A stretch of DNA of 21,792 nucleotides from an uncultured Lachnospiraceae bacterium (GCA_947589175.1 CANPZR010000015.1:1-21792); one strand, 5' to 3'; positions 13,451-21,392 are shown, counted from the stretch's first letter. Made by a program: numbers and translations. The notes: generated from the sequence alone by a model not told the origin.

Positions 13451-14401
13451 ATGAAATGGATACGCTTTACCTTAGACACCCACACGGACGCGGTGGACAT
13501 GCTTAGTTACATGCTGGACGAAATCGGCGTGGAGGGGATTGAAATAGAAGATCATGTGCCTTTGAGCGAGGAGGACAAGAAAAAAATGTTCGTGGACATC
13601 CTCCCGGATCCGGAGGAAAACGACGGGACCGCCAAGGTTCATTTTTACATGGAACCGGAGAACTGCGATCCGGAGAAGGTCATGCTGCAGGTGCAGAACA
13701 TTTTTCAGGAAATAAAAGAATTTTGCGAAATTGGCAAGGGCACTATCTCTCTGTCCGAGACGGAGGACAAGGACTGGATCAACAACTGGAAAACATTTTT
13801 CAAGCCCTTCCGGGCCGCGGACAATATTGTCATCAAGCCCACCTGGGAGACATATGAAAAAGAAAATGAAGACGATATCCTGATCGAAATTGATCCGGGC
13901 ATCGCCTTCGGCACCGGCTCCCACGAAACCACGAGATTATGTATTCAGGCGCTGAATGAGTATATCAAGCCCGGCAATTCCGTTCTGGACGTGGGCTGCG
14001 GCAGCGGTATTCTCTCTATTGCCGCCCTGAAACTGGGCGCCTCCCACGCCACCGCCATCGACATTGATGAAACGGCGGTGCGGACCGCCGCGGAAAATAT
14101 GGCGGTGAACCATTTGAGGCCGGAGCAGTACACGCTGTACGACGGCGACCTGATCACCAACTCCTACTTGAAAGTCCGGGCCGGAACCGGTCATGACATC
14201 GTGGTCGCCAATATCCTCGCGGACGTTATCATTCCACTGACCGGAGTGATTCGCCCCCACCTGAAAAAGGGAGGGCTCTATATCACTTCGGGAATCATCG
14301 ACACAAAAGAGGACAAGGTCCGGCAGGCTCTGATCGACCAGGGCTTTGAAATTATCCGGGTAGACCAGATGAAGGAGTGGCGCTGCTTTATCGCGCGGTA
14401 A
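13451..14401 (+). CDS. prmA: Ribosomal protein L11 methyltransferase
   Basis: S-adenosylmethionine-dependent enzyme that methylates ribosomal protein L11 in the cytoplasm. The 316-residue product has the N-terminal L11-binding domain (to about residue 90) and the methyltransferase domain: the PrmA signature DPGIAFGTGSHETTRLC (148-164), AdoMet motif I VLDVGCGSGILS (178-189), the acidic AIDIDETA (202-209) and the NILADVI motif later. The frame is open from 13376, but GGAGG 5 nt before the ATG at 13451 fixes the start. Single gene with a strong promoter and long leader. In many Clostridia rsmE follows; here it does not, and the next gene is on the other strand. Confidence 0.95.
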   Translation: MKWIRFTLDTHTDAVDMLSYMLDEIGVEGIEIEDHVPLSEEDKKKMFVDILPDPEENDGTAKVHFYMEPENCDPEKVMLQVQNIFQEIKEFCEIGKGTISLSETEDKDWINNWKTFFKPFRAADNIVIKPTWETYEKENEDDILIEIDPGIAFGTGSHETTRLCIQALNEYIKPGNSVLDVGCGSGILSIAALKLGASHATAIDIDETAVRTAAENMAVNHLRPEQYTLYDGDLITNSYLKVRAGTGHDIVVANILADVIIPLTGVIRPHLKKGGLYITSGIIDTKEDKVRQALIDQGFEIIRVDQMKEWRCFIAR

Positions 14402-14417
14402 CGCCCCATTTTAGAAT

Positions 14418-14464
14418 GAGGTAATAAATGGGGTAATAAATGAGGTAATAAAATTTTATTACCT
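14418..14464. repeat. Three 12-bp tandem repeats ending in a 22-bp palindrome
   Basis: Units GAGGTAATAAAT (14418-14429), GGGGTAATAAAT (14430-14441) and GAGGTAATAAAA (14442-14453). The last is half of a perfect 22-bp palindrome (14443-14464), AGGTAATAAAA followed by its complement, which reaches into the stop codon of the reductase gene. CCCCATTT (14404-14411) can also pair with AAATGGGG (14426-14433). It fills the gap between the convergent genes but lacks a canonical T tract. Confidence 0.8.
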
Positions 14465-15572
14465 ACTCCAGCTCCGCCGCCACCTCCTGCAGATAATCGC
14501 GGATAGGGAGGTGCTGCGGGCAGCTATTTTCACAGAGTCCGCAGCGGATGCACTCCGACGCCCTGCCATGCTTTCTCGCTATGTCCTTGTACCGGCCGGA
14601 GGCATGGCCCTTTTGCTGTTTTCTAAATCGCATATATACATTATACACGTCAAAATAATCCGGAATGGCAATTCCCTTCGGGCACCCCTTTATGCAGTAG
14701 CGGCACGCCGTACAGGGAATGGCGATGCTGTTTCGGATGATATCCGCCGCCTGCTCCACGAGCCTCTGCTCGTCCCCATCGAGCGGCTGAAAATCCTTCA
14801 TATATCGGAGATTATCCTCCATCTGCTCCTCATTGCTCATGCCGGAGAGCACCATCATGACGTTGTCGAGGCTGGCCGCGTAGCGGACGGCCCAGGACGC
14901 AATCGACAGCTCCGGCTCCTTTTCCTTAAAGAGCTTTTCCGCCTTTTCCGGGATGCTGGCAAGGGCGCCGCCCTTTATGGGCTCCATGACGATCACAGGC
15001 TTTCCGTGCCGTGTCGCCGTTTCATAGCACTCTCTCGCCTGCACCGAGGAATCCTCCCAGTCGAGATAGTTGATCTGCAGCTGCACGTACTCGGCCTCCG
15101 GGTGGTCAGTGAGAATCCGGTCCAGCACATCCGCCGTATCGTGGAAGGAAAAACCGATGTGGCGGATTTTCCCCTCCTTCTTTTTCTGGGAAATAAATTC
15201 AAAGGCGCCGATTCTCTGAACCGTCTCGTAGCTCCTGCTCCCCAGCGCGTGGAGCCAGTAATAGTCAAAATAATCCACGCCGCACCGGGACAGCTGCTCG
15301 TCGAAGATTTCCGGCATCTGCTCCGCACGGGTGATGCTGAACATGGGCAGTTTGTCCGTAATCGTAAAGCTCTCCCTGGGGTAGCGCTTCACCACCGCCT
15401 CGCGGAATACCTCCTCGCTCTTTCCCTCGTGGTAGGGATAAGCCGTGTCAAAATATGTGCCGCCCGCCTCAATGAAGGCGTCCGCCATTTTCTTCACGCG
15501 CTCAAGGTCTATATGTGCAAAATTGTCGTCTTTCAGCGGCAGGCGCATAAGCCCGAATCCTAATTTCTCCAT
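14463..15572 (-). CDS. Aldo/keto reductase with C-terminal 4Fe-4S ferredoxin domain
   Basis: A 369-residue oxidoreductase. The N-terminal TIM barrel has the aldo/keto reductase catalytic set: Asp42 and Tyr47 in FDTAYPYHEG, Lys74 in TDKLP and His108 in WLHALG. The C-terminal part holds two CxxCxxCxxxCP clusters (C287/290/293/297 and C341/344/347/351), as in bacterial ferredoxins. This fusion family is common in strict anaerobes; electrons probably pass between the iron-sulfur centres and a nicotinamide-dependent active site, but the substrate is unknown. A GGGGG binding site precedes the ATG. It has a possible promoter of its own (15607-15635) and lies 101 bp after the CDF gene. Confidence 0.93.
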   Translation of the reverse strand: MEKLGFGLMRLPLKDDNFAHIDLERVKKMADAFIEAGGTYFDTAYPYHEGKSEEVFREAVVKRYPRESFTITDKLPMFSITRAEQMPEIFDEQLSRCGVDYFDYYWLHALGSRSYETVQRIGAFEFISQKKKEGKIRHIGFSFHDTADVLDRILTDHPEAEYVQLQINYLDWEDSSVQARECYETATRHGKPVIVMEPIKGGALASIPEKAEKLFKEKEPELSIASWAVRYAASLDNVMMVLSGMSNEEQMEDNLRYMKDFQPLDGDEQRLVEQAADIIRNSIAIPCTACRYCIKGCPKGIAIPDYFDVYNVYMRFRKQQKGHASGRYKDIARKHGRASECIRCGLCENSCPQHLPIRDYLQEVAAELE

Positions 15573-15606
15573 TGTTCCAGTTCCCCCTTATTTATTATTC
15601 AAACAA

Positions 15607-15635
15607 TTTATAGCTTCCCTTCCGCGCCACCGCAA
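15607..15635 (-). promoter_or_regulatory. Possible promoter of the aldo/keto reductase gene
   Basis: Minus strand TTGCGG (15630-15635), 17-bp spacer, TATAAA (15607-15612). Both boxes are imperfect, so read-through from the CDF gene is an alternative. Confidence 0.4.
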
Positions 15636-15673
15636 CACAGCCGCCCGGAAATCCCTTCCCGTGACGCTCTTTA

Positions 15674-16774
15674 TCAATCACTGTAATCCGAGTCCACGAT
15701 GATCTGAAATTCATACTCCGGGCACGCGTCCTTCAACTGTTCCAGCAGCTGTTTCTGCACCTGCTTCGCGTCCGCCTCGAAGTCGATTACCACATCAAAG
15801 AATACCCTCTTTTCTTCTGATTCCACATAGAATCCGTGCATTTGCAAAATAGCGGGATACCCGTCCAGGATTTCTGCCAGCTGGCGCTTAATCTTTGCCG
15901 CCTTTTCATCGGTCGTGTTGGAGGCGTAGATCCCTATCGTCATCACAATGCCAAATTCCCGGTAGACAGCCGTCACGATCTCCCGCGTCAGCTTGTGGAT
16001 ATCCGGCGCCGTCATGGTATCCGCCACCTCAATGTGAATGGAGCCGATCATGTCCATCGGACCGTAGTTGTGCAGCGTCAGGTCGTAAGCTCCTATGACT
16101 CCCGGAAACGCCTCCACCTTCTCTCGCAGCGACCGGGTGAGGTCACCGTCCGCCCGGAGTCCGATGATGTGGTTCAGCATCTCCATCAGCGTCTGAAGGC
16201 CGGCGCGGATGATGATAACGGATATCGCAAGTCCCAGCACGCCCTCCAGGCTGACGCCCCACACCATAGTGACAATGGCGGACACTAACGTCACCAGAGA
16301 CAGTATGGAATCGAAAAACGCGTCGGAGCCGGACGCCACCAGCGACTGGGCGTTGATTTTCTCGCCCACGCTCTTTATGTATCGGCCGGACAAAAATTTC
16401 CCGACCACCGCCGCCGCGATAATAATCAGCGACACATACGTGTACTCCGCCGGTTCCGGACTGACAATCTTGGTGACGGACTCCCGGACGGAGATAAGGC
16501 CCGCCGCCAGTATGATAAAGGAAATGAGTATAGAAGAAATATACTCAATCCTGCCATAGCCGTAGGGGTGCTTTTTGTCCGGCGCCTTGGACGCGAGCTT
16601 CGTCCCGATAATCGTAATCACCATAGACAGCACGTCGCCCAGGTTGTTGATCGCGTCCAAAATAATGGCAATCGAGTGGGCCACAAGCCCCACGCCCATC
16701 TTAAATAAAATCAGGACCAGATTGGACGCGATGCCTATTACGCTTGTCTGAATAATTTTTTTATTTCTCTCCAT
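15674..16774 (-). CDS. Cation diffusion facilitator (CDF) metal exporter, Mn-type metal site
   Basis: A 366-residue inner-membrane proton-coupled exporter of divalent metals. Six hydrophobic segments lie in the first 205 residues; HPYGYGRIEYISS (69-81) is the CDF signature after TM2. The transport site in TM2 reads D40-AIN-N44 and in TM5 D151-AFF-D155, with no histidine. Zinc CDFs usually have His in these positions, whereas manganese exporters have Asp/Asn, so Mn2+ (or Fe2+) is the better guess. The C-terminal 160 residues hold the cytoplasmic metallochaperone-like domain and an unusually long extension. It follows the GNAT gene by 12 nt and is probably translated from the same mRNA. Confidence 0.92.
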   Translation of the reverse strand: MERNKKIIQTSVIGIASNLVLILFKMGVGLVAHSIAIILDAINNLGDVLSMVITIIGTKLASKAPDKKHPYGYGRIEYISSILISFIILAAGLISVRESVTKIVSPEPAEYTYVSLIIIAAAVVGKFLSGRYIKSVGEKINAQSLVASGSDAFFDSILSLVTLVSAIVTMVWGVSLEGVLGLAISVIIIRAGLQTLMEMLNHIIGLRADGDLTRSLREKVEAFPGVIGAYDLTLHNYGPMDMIGSIHIEVADTMTAPDIHKLTREIVTAVYREFGIVMTIGIYASNTTDEKAAKIKRQLAEILDGYPAILQMHGFYVESEEKRVFFDVVIDFEADAKQVQKQLLEQLKDACPEYEFQIIVDSDYSD

Positions 16775-16786
16775 GCCTCGCCTCTC

Positions 16787-17305
16787 TTATTCTATGGGCA
16801 GGGAATACACATAATCGTCCATGACATAGCCGTGACCGATGTCATTTACCTCGCTTCGGATTCTGGTAAATCCCAGCCTCTCATAAATTTCCACAGAACT
16901 GTTTCTCTTGTTGACATTGAGCGTCAGCACCTCGGCGCCCGCCTCCCGACCCAGCTGGCTGGCGTGGCGAATCATCGCCTTGGAATATCCGCGCCCCCGG
17001 TACTGCTTGTCCAGATACAGCTTGCTTATGTACCACTCGTTTTCCCGCTTATACATTGCCATAAAGCCAATCGGCCCCACGTCCGAACGGCGCACCCGGT
17101 AATACTGGTAGCCGTGCTCCAACTGCTCCCGGATTGCCTGCGGGGACTGGAACATCTCGATCATGTAGTCGTTCTGCTCCGGCCCGATAATGGGATCGTA
17201 GTGCTCCTTCACAATGCGGGAGGCAAGCTCTGACAATTCCTCTACCTTCTCCGGCTCTTCTTTTGTAATCTGCTCAAAACTAATGATGTCTGAATTAGCT
17301 CTCAT
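16787..17305 (-). CDS. GNAT-family N-acetyltransferase
   Basis: A 172-residue acetyl-CoA-dependent transferase. The acetyl-CoA binding motif A is QYRGRGYSKAMI (101-112), preceded by the beta-4 strand WYISKLYLDK (91-100) and followed by the motif B region LTLNVNKRNSSVEIYERLGF. The N-terminal 60 residues are helical and acidic. The substrate (small molecule, peptide or protein amine) cannot be told. GAGG stands 7 nt before the ATG. It heads an operon with the CDF exporter gene and has its own promoter at 17353-17380. Confidence 0.9.
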   Translation of the reverse strand: MRANSDIISFEQITKEEPEKVEELSELASRIVKEHYDPIIGPEQNDYMIEMFQSPQAIREQLEHGYQYYRVRRSDVGPIGFMAMYKRENEWYISKLYLDKQYRGRGYSKAMIRHASQLGREAGAEVLTLNVNKRNSSVEIYERLGFTRIRSEVNDIGHGYVMDDYVYSLPIE

Positions 17306-17352
17306 TTTGGATCCTCATTTCCGCGCTGCTTTGCGCATGTATTTACAAGTTA

Positions 17353-17380
17353 AGTATAGCACAATTTTAGTATAACACAA
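17353..17380 (-). promoter_or_regulatory. Promoter of the GNAT-CDF operon
   Basis: Minus strand TTGTGT (17375-17380), 16-bp spacer, TATACT (17353-17358) with TG-C before it (extended -10). A second TATACT-like hexamer lies inside the spacer. Confidence 0.65.
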
Positions 17381-17403
17381 CTCTCTATTATTTAATAGGA
17401 ATT

Positions 17404-17477
17404 TTTTGTCATGAGAAAATTTTTATAATGACAAAATTCTTGTCGTGAGAAAATTTTATCGCGATAAATTTTTATCG
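17404..17477. repeat. Nested palindromes and direct repeats in the divergent intergenic region
   Basis: TTGTCrTGAGAAAATTTT occurs twice (17406-17423 and 17440-17457; one mismatch, 34-bp period). TTTTGTCAT (17404-17412) is inverted as ATGACAAAA (17428-17436). TTTATCGCGATAAA (17455-17468) is a perfect palindrome, and CGATAAA (17462-17468) is inverted again as TTTATCG (17471-17477). The array lies between two divergent promoters and looks like a regulator binding region. The gap 17306-17628 has no gene. Confidence 0.8.
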
Positions 17478-17482
17478 TATTA

Positions 17483-17511
17483 TTGATGTTTGTCCCCTCA
17501 TCTCTTATAAT
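17483..17511 (+). promoter_or_regulatory. Promoter of the SGNH hydrolase-tmcAL operon
   Basis: TTGATG (17483-17488), 17-bp spacer, TATAAT (17506-17511). The leader of about 110 nt carries two copies of CTAGAGCGAAC. Confidence 0.8.
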
Positions 17512-17594
17512 GAGGATATATAGCACTCAAAATGGCAAGTTATTACGACAAGACACTAGAGCGAACACAGTTCTCAGAGCAAAATAATTCGCTA

Positions 17595-17612
17595 GAGCGA
17601 ACTTGTTCGCTC
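17595..17612 (+). promoter_or_regulatory. Hairpin before the SGNH hydrolase start
   Basis: GAGCGAAC (17595-17602) and GTTCGCTC (17605-17612) form an 8-bp stem with a 2-nt centre, followed by CAGAATGGAGG and the start codon; the layout resembles the prmA leader. Confidence 0.5.
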
Positions 17613-17628
17613 CAGAATGGAGGTTATC

Positions 17629-18246
17629 ATGAAACACATCCTTTGCTTTGGCGATTCCAACACATACGGCTTCATCCCCTTTGGGGGACGCTATGGCGAC
17701 GACGTCCGCTGGACGATGACGCTCGCGCGCCTTTTAGGGCCGGAATACGTCGTTCACGAGGAGGGACAAAACGCCCGCACCACGTCCCTGGACGACCCCT
17801 TTGAGCCCTACAAGAACGCCCTGGACTACATCATCCCCTGTCTGGAATCTCACGTCCCGCTGGATTTGACGATTCTCATGCTGGGGACCAACGACATGAA
17901 GGAATATTTTCGCCCCTCGGTGGAGAAAATTACTGGCGGCATCCGCCGTCTGACCCAGATTATTCTGGACGTGACCCAGGCGCCGGTGCTGCTCGTGAGC
18001 CCGATTCACATCGGAGACACGATGGCGTCCACGCCCTGCGCGCCCACTTTTCCTCCCGCCTCGGTGGAAATTTCCAAAAAACTCGGAGGCGCGTATAAAG
18101 GGGTTGCGGCAGAACTCGAAACCTCCTTTTTAGACGCCGCGGATTACGCCGAGGCCGACCCCTCCGACTGTCTGCATTTTACGGCGGAAAGCCATCAGCG
18201 GCTGGCGGAGGCTCTCTGTGAAAAAATCCGGGAAATGGGCGTCTGA
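17629..18246 (+). CDS. SGNH/GDSL-family hydrolase
   Basis: A 205-residue serine esterase-like hydrolase without signal peptide, so cytoplasmic. Block I is CFGDSNTYGF with nucleophile Ser10, block III is LGTNDMKEYF (Asn88 for the oxyanion hole), and block V is DCLHF (Asp180, His183). The length and the GDSNTYG motif match the bacterial arylesterase/acyl-CoA thioesterase-like group; the natural substrate is unknown. The frame is open from 17617, but GGAGG 5 nt before the ATG at 17629 sets the start. It is followed after 14 nt by tmcAL, so the two form an operon. Confidence 0.93.
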   Translation: MKHILCFGDSNTYGFIPFGGRYGDDVRWTMTLARLLGPEYVVHEEGQNARTTSLDDPFEPYKNALDYIIPCLESHVPLDLTILMLGTNDMKEYFRPSVEKITGGIRRLTQIILDVTQAPVLLVSPIHIGDTMASTPCAPTFPPASVEISKKLGGAYKGVAAELETSFLDAADYAEADPSDCLHFTAESHQRLAEALCEKIREMGV

Positions 18247-18260
18247 GGGAGGAACGATAC

Positions 18261-19439
18261 ATGGAGGAAAAGAAGAATCCAAGAGCGGTGGGCATCATCT
18301 GTGAATTTAATCCCTTTCACAGCGGCCACGCCTATCTGATCCGGCAGGCCCGTGAAAAAACAGGAGCCCGGCACGTCGTGTGCGTTATGAGCGGAGATTT
18401 CGTCCAGCGGGGCGGTCCCGCCATCGTGGACAAATACGCCCGAACCCGGATGGCTCTGGACGGCGGAGCCGATCTGGTCTTTGAGCTGCCCCTGCGCTTT
18501 TCCCTTTCCAGCGCCGGGGATTTTGCCCTGGGCGGAATTCTCGCCCTCTCCTCTCTGGGATTTGTCACCGACCTCTGCTTTGGCAGCGAGAGCGGCGAGA
18601 TCCGGCCCTTTTTAGAAATCGCCCGTCACTTGCATCAGGAGCCGGAGGATTTTTCCGCGCTGCTGCAGAAAAATCTGCGGGAGGGTCTCTCCTTTCCCGC
18701 GGCCAGGGCCCGCGCCCTGTCTGAACTCCTGCCCATTTCCGAAGAATTTCTAAGACAGCCCAACAACATTCTGGGCGTCGAATACTGCCTGGCTCTCCTA
18801 AAGACCGGAGCGTCTCTCGCTCCCCACACCATTCTGCGCCTCGGCCAGACCTATCACGACGAGACCCGCACCACAGACAGCCCGCACCCCTCCGCGGCTG
18901 CCCTTCGAAATGAAATGTATCAATCGGGCGCTCCCCACATGACCGCCGATGATTTTTCCGGAGCGGTGGGCTACTCGCTTCTGACCGCTGAAAATCTGGC
19001 CGGGTACAAAGATATTTCCCCGGAATTGGCGGAGCGCTTTTTGCGCCTTTTGCCGGATTTCGCCGGGTTTTCTGATTTTGTCGAGCGCTGCCAGACGAAG
19101 AACTTTACCGCGGGACGGATCCGGCGGGCGCTGTTCCAGTGCCTTTTCGGCATTTCCGATCAGCCCGTTTCCCTGCCCTATCTGCGCCTTTTGGGAATGA
19201 AAAAAGAGGCATCGTTTCTTTTAAAAAATGGAGAAAATAGTAAAAAAGAAAATAAAAATGGACGTGTCAACACGTCCATTCTCTCCCGTCTGGCCGCGGA
19301 CGCGCCGCGCCTGGATCCGCAGGCTCTCGCCCTGCTGCGCCAGGACATACTGGCCTCCGACCTGTACCGCCAGATCTGGAGCCGGAAATACCGCGCCGAA
19401 CTTCCCAACGAATATCAGCGCTCTCCCATCGTCGTGTAA
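18261..19439 (+). CDS. tmcAL: tRNA(Met) cytidine acetate ligase (formerly YlbM)
   Basis: Uses ATP and acetate to form N4-acetylcytidine at the wobble base of elongator tRNA-Met, via acetyl-AMP. The 392-residue product starts with the nucleotidyltransferase fold: GIICEFNPFHSGH (11-23, with the HxGH adenylate motif), VVCVMSGDFVQRGGPAIVDK and ADLVFELP. The C-terminal helical part binds tRNA. GGAGGA lies 7 nt before the ATG. Near residues 318-340 it carries a Lys/Asn/Glu-rich stretch (LLKNGENSKKENKNG) that seems longer than in relatives; this DNA also encodes an antisense intrinsic terminator. Confidence 0.93.
   Translation: MEEKKNPRAVGIICEFNPFHSGHAYLIRQAREKTGARHVVCVMSGDFVQRGGPAIVDKYARTRMALDGGADLVFELPLRFSLSSAGDFALGGILALSSLGFVTDLCFGSESGEIRPFLEIARHLHQEPEDFSALLQKNLREGLSFPAARARALSELLPISEEFLRQPNNILGVEYCLALLKTGASLAPHTILRLGQTYHDETRTTDSPHPSAAALRNEMYQSGAPHMTADDFSGAVGYSLLTAENLAGYKDISPELAERFLRLLPDFAGFSDFVERCQTKNFTAGRIRRALFQCLFGISDQPVSLPYLRLLGMKKEASFLLKNGENSKKENKNGRVNTSILSRLAADAPRLDPQALALLRQDILASDLYRQIWSRKYRAELPNEYQRSPIVV
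19241..19280 (-). terminator. Intrinsic terminator on the minus strand, embedded in tmcAL
   Basis: AATGGACGTGT (19257-19267) and ACACGTCCATT (19270-19280) form a perfect 11-bp stem. On the minus strand it is followed by a T-rich tail of mostly T residues (19241-19258). It lies 228 nt beyond the DUF1002 stop codon. I saw no other terminator in between, so it probably ends the LytTR-DUF1002 transcript. Confidence 0.75.
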
Positions 19440-19507
19440 CTCCCCATTTCATGACATCAGCGGCTTTATAATCGTGTGGCTCCCATCCCAGAGACTCTCC
19501 CCGCGCA

Positions 19508-20434
19508 TCAGTTGAACAGGGACTTAAAAAAGTCCGCTATGGCGCCAAAAAAATTGCCGATAGCGTCTCCGATCCGGGCAAAAAATCCCTTCGCTTCTTC
19601 TGTATCAATGTCAATATCAATATCCGATAATTTGTCATAGATATCTTTGGCCTGCTGCTTTAAGCTGCCCAGGTCCAAATCCAGACTGCCGATCTTCTCC
19701 ATCAGCGATATAAGCTGCTGACGATCCTCCTCGGAAATGCTCACGTTCAGTTCCTTCTCTGCCTCCTCAATAGCCTTCTCAATATCTGCGCTAGATGTGA
19801 GATCGCCGCTGACCACCTTGTCCTTCAAAAGCGCCACAAACTCGGCGGCCTCTTCCTTTCCGATACTCTGCCCCAGCTCTCCCGTGGTCACCAGCTCATT
19901 CGTCGCCGCGTCCGCGCTGTCGCCGTCGATTTCCTCTCCGGTCATGGTGGCGTAGGCTTTCATGGCTCCCACCAGAGCCGCCGTGCCGGAAATCTCAAAG
20001 GGCGCCGCCACCGTCACGTCAGCGTCCGTAATCCCCGCCGTGGCAAGCGCGTTGGCGTACATCTCCCTGGTGCAGAATGTAATATTATACGTCTCCACCG
20101 CTATGCCCGCCCCGGCGTCCGCCTGCTCAATTTTTACCGACGAGAGCGCCCGGCTCCCAATCAGGCTGTCATCCAGATACTCGTCCAGGTACTCGTGCTC
20201 GTCGTCATTGGTCACCTGAATCGTCTCATAATCGGCCAGCTCATCGCTGCCGATCTCCATCAGTTCCATGACCCGCGCCTTCTCCGATGCGTTCAGATCC
20301 GCGCCAAAAGAAATGTAGGGCTTTACCTCAAAAGAATCCGCCAGGGAGACGCTTCCCGGCATGATTCCCATAATCATTGCAATCATCAAAGCTACCGCCC
20401 CTATGGCTTTTACATTTCTTCCTCTCACTATCAT
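19508..20434 (-). CDS. Secreted DUF1002-family protein
   Basis: A 308-residue exported protein of the DUF1002 (Bacillus YpuA-like) family. A signal peptide occupies residues 1-32 (basic start, hydrophobic AIGAVALMIAMIMGIM, cleavage near SLA-DS). The opening of the mature part, PYISFGADLNASEKARVMELM, and the mid-protein AAPFEISGTAALVGAMKAY are typical of the family. An acidic helical region and an aromatic tail (IGNFFGAIADFFKSLF) end it; the tail may lie on the membrane. Function is unknown. AGGAGG is 7 nt before the ATG, and the gene follows the LytTR regulator by 22 nt. Confidence 0.88.
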   Translation of the reverse strand: MIVRGRNVKAIGAVALMIAMIMGIMPGSVSLADSFEVKPYISFGADLNASEKARVMELMEIGSDELADYETIQVTNDDEHEYLDEYLDDSLIGSRALSSVKIEQADAGAGIAVETYNITFCTREMYANALATAGITDADVTVAAPFEISGTAALVGAMKAYATMTGEEIDGDSADAATNELVTTGELGQSIGKEEAAEFVALLKDKVVSGDLTSSADIEKAIEEAEKELNVSISEEDRQQLISLMEKIGSLDLDLGSLKQQAKDIYDKLSDIDIDIDTEEAKGFFARIGDAIGNFFGAIADFFKSLFN

Positions 20435-20456
20435 TTTCAGTCCTCCTGACTTTCCG

Positions 20457-21203
20457 TCATTCCCATGCGTAATCCGAGCGCTCCCTTACTTTCTTTAGAA
20501 AGTCCTTCTTAATCGCGGCTCCGATCTCCAGCACTTTCTTGCTCTCTTTGAGATAAATGCAGCCTCTGGATAAATCGATCCTTTTTATGTAATTTAAATT
20601 CACAAATGTCCCCCGCCGACAGCATACAAAGCTTTCGGAATTTAGCTCTTTCATCAGGGCTTTACATGTCTTTTGAGCAATCACAATCTCTTCATCCAAT
20701 GTCACTACATGCATCTTTTTCTTTTTGATGCAGGCCCAGATAATCTCGCCCACCACGACTGTTACCAGCATGCCTTCTGTCTGAAAAATAATGGTTCTCT
20801 CCAGAGAATCCTTTGTGTGGTACTTCAGTGCCGATCTGACCGCAGCTCTCATTTTCTTCATGCTGTAGGGTCTTTTAAACACTCCGTGGCACTGCACCAG
20901 ATTGATCAGGTTCAGCTTCTCATCGTACCGGTCTATTACATAGATAATCGGCGTAAACCAATATTTTTCCACTTTTCGAATCCTTTGGGCAAAATCCGCG
21001 CCGGAACACTGCGAGCCTTTCTTCTCGGGGTGCAGATCTATGTCCAGCAAAAACATGTCAACGGAATTTCTCACAGCTATATCATATGCCGCGTCCTCAT
21101 CCAGCGTCATATAAAAAACTGTATCCGCGCACACCTGCCTCACCAGTGATTCCAAATTCTTTCTCTCCTCTTCGTCCGGCAGCATGATCAGTACTTCCTT
21201 CAT
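20457..21203 (-). CDS. LytTR-family response regulator
   Basis: A 248-residue regulator with an N-terminal receiver (1-125) and a C-terminal LytTR DNA-binding domain (about 135-245, FVCCRRGTFVNLNYIKRIDL). The likely phosphoacceptor is Asp54 in MFLLDIDL, the acidic pair is D10/E11, and the conserved Lys is K110 in FKRPY. The usual switch Thr/Ser before it appears to be Ile90 (IIYVID), so phosphorylation signalling may be altered. No histidine kinase is next to it. LytTR proteins usually bind paired direct repeats upstream of their targets and control secretion, bacteriocins or cell-surface genes. GGAGGA precedes the ATG. Co-transcribed with the DUF1002 gene. Confidence 0.9.
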   Translation of the reverse strand: MKEVLIMLPDEEERKNLESLVRQVCADTVFYMTLDEDAAYDIAVRNSVDMFLLDIDLHPEKKGSQCSGADFAQRIRKVEKYWFTPIIYVIDRYDEKLNLINLVQCHGVFKRPYSMKKMRAAVRSALKYHTKDSLERTIIFQTEGMLVTVVVGEIIWACIKKKKMHVVTLDEEIVIAQKTCKALMKELNSESFVCCRRGTFVNLNYIKRIDLSRGCIYLKESKKVLEIGAAIKKDFLKKVRERSDYAWE

Positions 21204-21363
21204 CCTTCTTTCCTCCCAGTCTTTACCCTGTTCTCAGGGATATTCATTCTGCGTATAGCCCTGCAAAGCTTTTCTGAAATAAAGACGGGTCAAAAAGCAA
21301 AAAAGTTTACAAGAAAAGAAAGTTTAATAAATGTTTTATATTTTTTTTAGTGTCATTGCGCTC

Positions 21364-21392
21364 AGTATAACACAATTTAGAGAATCTGTACA
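21364..21392 (-). promoter_or_regulatory. Probable promoter of the LytTR-DUF1002 operon
   Basis: Minus strand TGTACA (21387-21392), 17-bp spacer, TATACT (21364-21369). It gives a leader of about 155 nt with a small CCCTG/CAGGG hairpin near 21229-21242. The -35 match is 4 of 6. Confidence 0.5.

Noticed and set aside
14511..15563. 350-codon open frame on the plus strand opposite the aldo/keto reductase
   Set aside because: It is the antisense shadow of a clearly functional gene; long antisense frames arise readily in GC-rich codons, and the sequence shows no domain or ribosome binding site.
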